Assembly (NCBI GenBank): GCA_019686175.1
Contig: JADGHJ010000009.1
Coordinates: forward strand, 1-33,949
DNA from: Chloroflexota bacterium
GTDB taxonomy: Bacteria; Chloroflexota; UBA6077; JAJPHF01
Direction: 5' to 3'
DNA length: 33,949 nucleotides
The notes beneath the pieces were generated by a model. That model had not been told where the DNA came from. It saw only the letters and a program-made list of their open reading frames with translations, and did not search any database. A program made the position numbers and the translations under genes. Positions 31,829 to 33,949 of the stretch are shown here, one piece after another (the stretch's first letter is position 1; each line of letters opens with the position of its first letter).

Positions 31829-32527
31829 ATGGACCTGCTGGGCAGCGCGGTGGTGCAGGCCGTGCGGCTGCTGCTGAGCGGCGACGGCGAGACGTGGCAG
31901 GTCACTCTGCTGAGCTTGCGCGTGTCGCTGACCGCGACGGCGATCAGCCTGCTGGCGGGTGTACCGCTAGGCACCTGGCTCGCGCTGGCCCGCTTCCCGG
32001 GCCGCGGGCTGCTGCTGGCGCTGGTGAACACCGGCATGGGGATGCCGCCGGTGGTCGCGGGCCTCGTGATCACCATCCTGCTGTGGCGGACGGGGCCGCT
32101 GGGGCAGCTCCGGCTGCTGTACACGCCGACGGCGATCGTGATCGCGCAGGTGGTGCTGGCGCTGCCGGTGGTGATCGGGCTGACAGTGGCAGCCATCCAG
32201 CAGCTCAACCCGCGGCTGCGGCTGCAGATCCTGGCGCTGGGTGCCACACGCTGGCAGTACCTCTGGCTGCTCGTGCGCGAGGCGCGACTACCGCTACTGG
32301 CGGCGGTGATGGCCGCGTTTGGGGCCGTGATCAGCGAGGTGGGCGCGGCGATGATGGTGGGCGGCAACATCCAGGGGCAGACGCGCGTGCTGACCACGGC
32401 GACCGTGCTGGAGACCAGCAAGGGCAACTTCGACCTGGCGCTGGCCCTGGGGCTGATCCTGCTCGTGCTCGTCTACGCTGTCAACCTCGCGCTGACCTGG
32501 ATCCAGCAACGGAGCCGGCCGCTGTGA
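31829..32527 (+). CDS. tupB: Tungstate ABC transporter permease TupB
   Basis: 232 residues with about five to six membrane helices and the BPD_transp_1 fold. The EAA-type coupling loop is around ALGATRWQYLWLLVREARLP, followed by AFGAVISEVGAAMMVGGNI, typical of TupB/ModB-like permeases. It starts six bases after tupA. It forms the membrane channel with TupC. Confidence 0.93.
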   Translation: MDLLGSAVVQAVRLLLSGDGETWQVTLLSLRVSLTATAISLLAGVPLGTWLALARFPGRGLLLALVNTGMGMPPVVAGLVITILLWRTGPLGQLRLLYTPTAIVIAQVVLALPVVIGLTVAAIQQLNPRLRLQILALGATRWQYLWLLVREARLPLLAAVMAAFGAVISEVGAAMMVGGNIQGQTRVLTTATVLETSKGNFDLALALGLILLVLVYAVNLALTWIQQRSRPL

Positions 32528-32615
32528 GAAGGTGCTGGAGTGCCACGAGCGGCTGCAGTCGGGAGCGGATAGGGCGTGCGGCTGCGCCCGAGAGAGCCGG
32601 GGGCATGGGACGGCG

Positions 32616-33383
32616 ATGAGCGACGCACGGCCCGTGCCCGAGCCGCCCCTGATCGCGCTGCGCGACGTGCGCGTGCGGCGCGGGGGACGGGTCGTGCTCG
32701 ACGTGTCGGCGCTGACGGTGGCGCGCGGCGAGCGGCTGGCGATCGTGGGGCCGAACGGCGCGGGCAAGAGCACGCTGCTGCAAGTAATGGCGCTGCTGCT
32801 GGCGCCGGAGCGGGGCGAGGTGCGCTTCGCCGGCGAGCGGGTAGACGCAGGGCGGAATCCGGTGCCGACGCGACGGCGGATGGCCATGGTGTTTCAAGAG
32901 CCGCTGCTGTTCGACACGAGCGTGTTCGAGAACGTGGCGAGCGGCCTGCGCCTGCGCGGAGTGCCGGAGCGGGAGGTCCGGGCGCGCGTGACAGCGTGGC
33001 TGGAGCGCCTGGGCATCGCGGGGCTGACGCGGCGGCCGGCGCGGAGCCTGTCGGGGGGGGAAGCGCGGCGCACGAGTCTGGCGCGGGCGCTGGTGCTGGA
33101 GCCGGAGCTGCTGCTGCTGGACGAGCCGTTCAGCGCGCTGGACTACCCGACACGGCAGGGGCTGCTAGGCGAGCTACCGGGGCTGCTGGCGGCGGCGCGA
33201 ACGACGGCGGTGCTAGTAACGCACGACCCCGTGGAGGCGCTGTGGGTGGGCCAACGCGCGGTCGGGCTGGCGGAAGGACGGATAGTGGCCGAGGGAGCGG
33301 TGGGCGAGGTGTTGGCGGCGACAGGCCTGGGAGCTGGCGTCCTGCCGGCGAGCGCGATGCAGCCGGGGCAAGCGGTCAGGTGA
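32616..33383 (+). CDS. tupC: Tungstate ABC transporter ATP-binding protein TupC
   Basis: 255 residues. Walker A GPNGAGKS (45-52), Q-loop Gln94 in VFQEP, signature LSGGE (145-149), Walker B LLLLDEP (Asp169-Glu170) and H-loop His203 are all intact. It has no C-terminal TOBE extension, in keeping with TupC-type rather than ModC-type ATPases. An 88-base gap separates it from tupB, longer than other spacings in the operon, and the upstream in-frame extension to 32532 looks non-coding. Its 3' end overlaps the convergent DUF3237 gene by eight bases. Confidence 0.92.
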   Translation: MSDARPVPEPPLIALRDVRVRRGGRVVLDVSALTVARGERLAIVGPNGAGKSTLLQVMALLLAPERGEVRFAGERVDAGRNPVPTRRRMAMVFQEPLLFDTSVFENVASGLRLRGVPEREVRARVTAWLERLGIAGLTRRPARSLSGGEARRTSLARALVLEPELLLLDEPFSALDYPTRQGLLGELPGLLAAARTTAVLVTHDPVEALWVGQRAVGLAEGRIVAEGAVGEVLAATGLGAGVLPASAMQPGQAVR

Positions 33384-33858
33384 GCTGATAGGCGTCGTAG
33401 AGGACGCGGTTGGCGAGGCGCACGGCGGCAGCGACGAACAGGCGGGTAGTGAGCCAGCGGTAGGCCGGGTGGCCGGTCTCGAAGGTGACGCCGACGCGGA
33501 AGTAGTAGGCGGAGGGATCGACGACCTCGCCGGCGGCGATGCGCTCGAGGACCGCGGGCGGGCCCGAGCGGACGCCACGGGTGGCGATATAGACGACAGC
33601 GTCGTCATGGGTGCGGAGAGTATAGCGTGTATCGATGAGGGCCGTGCCGTCGGGAAGGACGAGCTGCCAGTCGGCGCCCCCGGGGAGGATAGTGCCCTGG
33701 AAGGCGGGGCCATGGAAGTGACCGCCGAGGATGGGGATGACGCGGCGACGGCCGGTGCCGACCTCACCGAGGTCGAGGGGGTCACCGATAGCGACGTCGA
33801 AGCGCGCAAGGTGCTGGAGCGCGGGGACGGGAGGGGTAGGTACAGCAGGCCGGGCCAT
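33376..33858 (-). CDS. DUF3237 (UPF0311) family protein
   Basis: 160 residues. The family pattern is clear: GRRRVIPILGGHFHGP, GTILPGGADWQLV, DTRYTLRTHDDA and DPSAYYFRVGVTFETGHPAY. The family is a small soluble beta-barrel of unknown function, often near aromatic-degradation or ester metabolism genes. AGGGAGG precedes the ATG at 33858 by about eight bases. The 91 bases upstream to the window end show no clear promoter. Confidence 0.88.
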   Translation of the reverse strand: MARPAVPTPPVPALQHLARFDVAIGDPLDLGEVGTGRRRVIPILGGHFHGPAFQGTILPGGADWQLVLPDGTALIDTRYTLRTHDDAVVYIATRGVRSGPPAVLERIAAGEVVDPSAYYFRVGVTFETGHPAYRWLTTRLFVAAAVRLANRVLYDAYQLT

Positions 33859-33949
33859 GGCGAGAGCCTCCCTAGCGTGCAGGCCGTGTGGAGCGGATGA
33901 CAGACCGCACCTTGGCCTTCAGTATCCCTCAAGCGGATCGAAGGACTGC

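Noticed and set aside
32576-33388. 270-residue plus-strand frame overlapping tupC
   Set aside because: Low-complexity Ala/Arg/Gly translation of the tupC sequence in another frame.
1-33949. CRISPR arrays, tRNA and rRNA genes
   Set aside because: No regularly spaced repeats and no tRNA- or rRNA-like segments were recognised while reading both strands.

Overview
The window is a high-GC bacterial chromosome segment with densely packed, often translationally coupled genes and frequent GTG/TTG starts. I suspect a Chloroflexota (Thermomicrobia-like) or related GC-rich soil or thermal lineage, from the S15 protein, GT87/GT-C membrane glycosyltransferases, an OFA-type transporter and a PBP-domain GntR regulator. 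This placement is inference; no rRNA gene is present and no search was run. I found no tRNA, rRNA or CRISPR array.

Bases 1-19367 are one strand of an exopolysaccharide / O-antigen-type gene cluster. It opens with two paralogous SGNH (GDSL-type) proteins flanking a polytopic GT-C-like protein. The left copy is cut by the window edge and has lost its nucleophile serine. Next come a sugar-nucleotide SDR coupled to a zinc-site C-methyltransferase, two GT-C/GT87 membrane glycosyltransferases, and a coupled GT4 - hexapeptide acyltransferase - GT4 trio. A radical SAM enzyme, a GT2, a small phosphoglycosyl transferase, a Nudix hydrolase, a second SDR with a Cys/His insertion, a small membrane-anchored protein and a fused Wzz/BY-kinase-like protein complete it. 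The parts fit priming (14957), extension by GT2/GT4 and GT-C enzymes, NDP-sugar tailoring and acyl decoration, and chain-length control (17784). No flippase or polymerase was recognised, so the locus probably continues to the left. A homopolymer-rich stretch at 13797-13915 interrupts it and may be an assembly or base-calling artefact over a terminator. An IS66 transposase remnant lies just past the right end.

Bases 19958-29640 hold accessory metabolism: a covalent-FAD oxidase, a gentisate-dioxygenase-like cupin, an orphan SsuA/NMT1-type lipoprotein, an ACMSD-like amidohydrolase, a 2-hydroxymuconate-semialdehyde-dehydrogenase-like ALDH, an OFA-family MFS transporter and a small membrane protein. 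Housekeeping rpsO and a holin-4-like membrane protein sit among them. Most point to aromatic or carboxylate catabolism, but no pathway is complete here. Strong bidirectional hairpins separate the convergent pairs.

Bases 29738-33383 form a tungstate-uptake operon: a GntR-type regulator with a periplasmic-binding-protein-like sensor domain, then tupA, tupB and tupC. It is divergent from the MFS/small-protein genes across a compact double promoter. A DUF3237 gene on the minus strand converges on tupC with overlapping ends.
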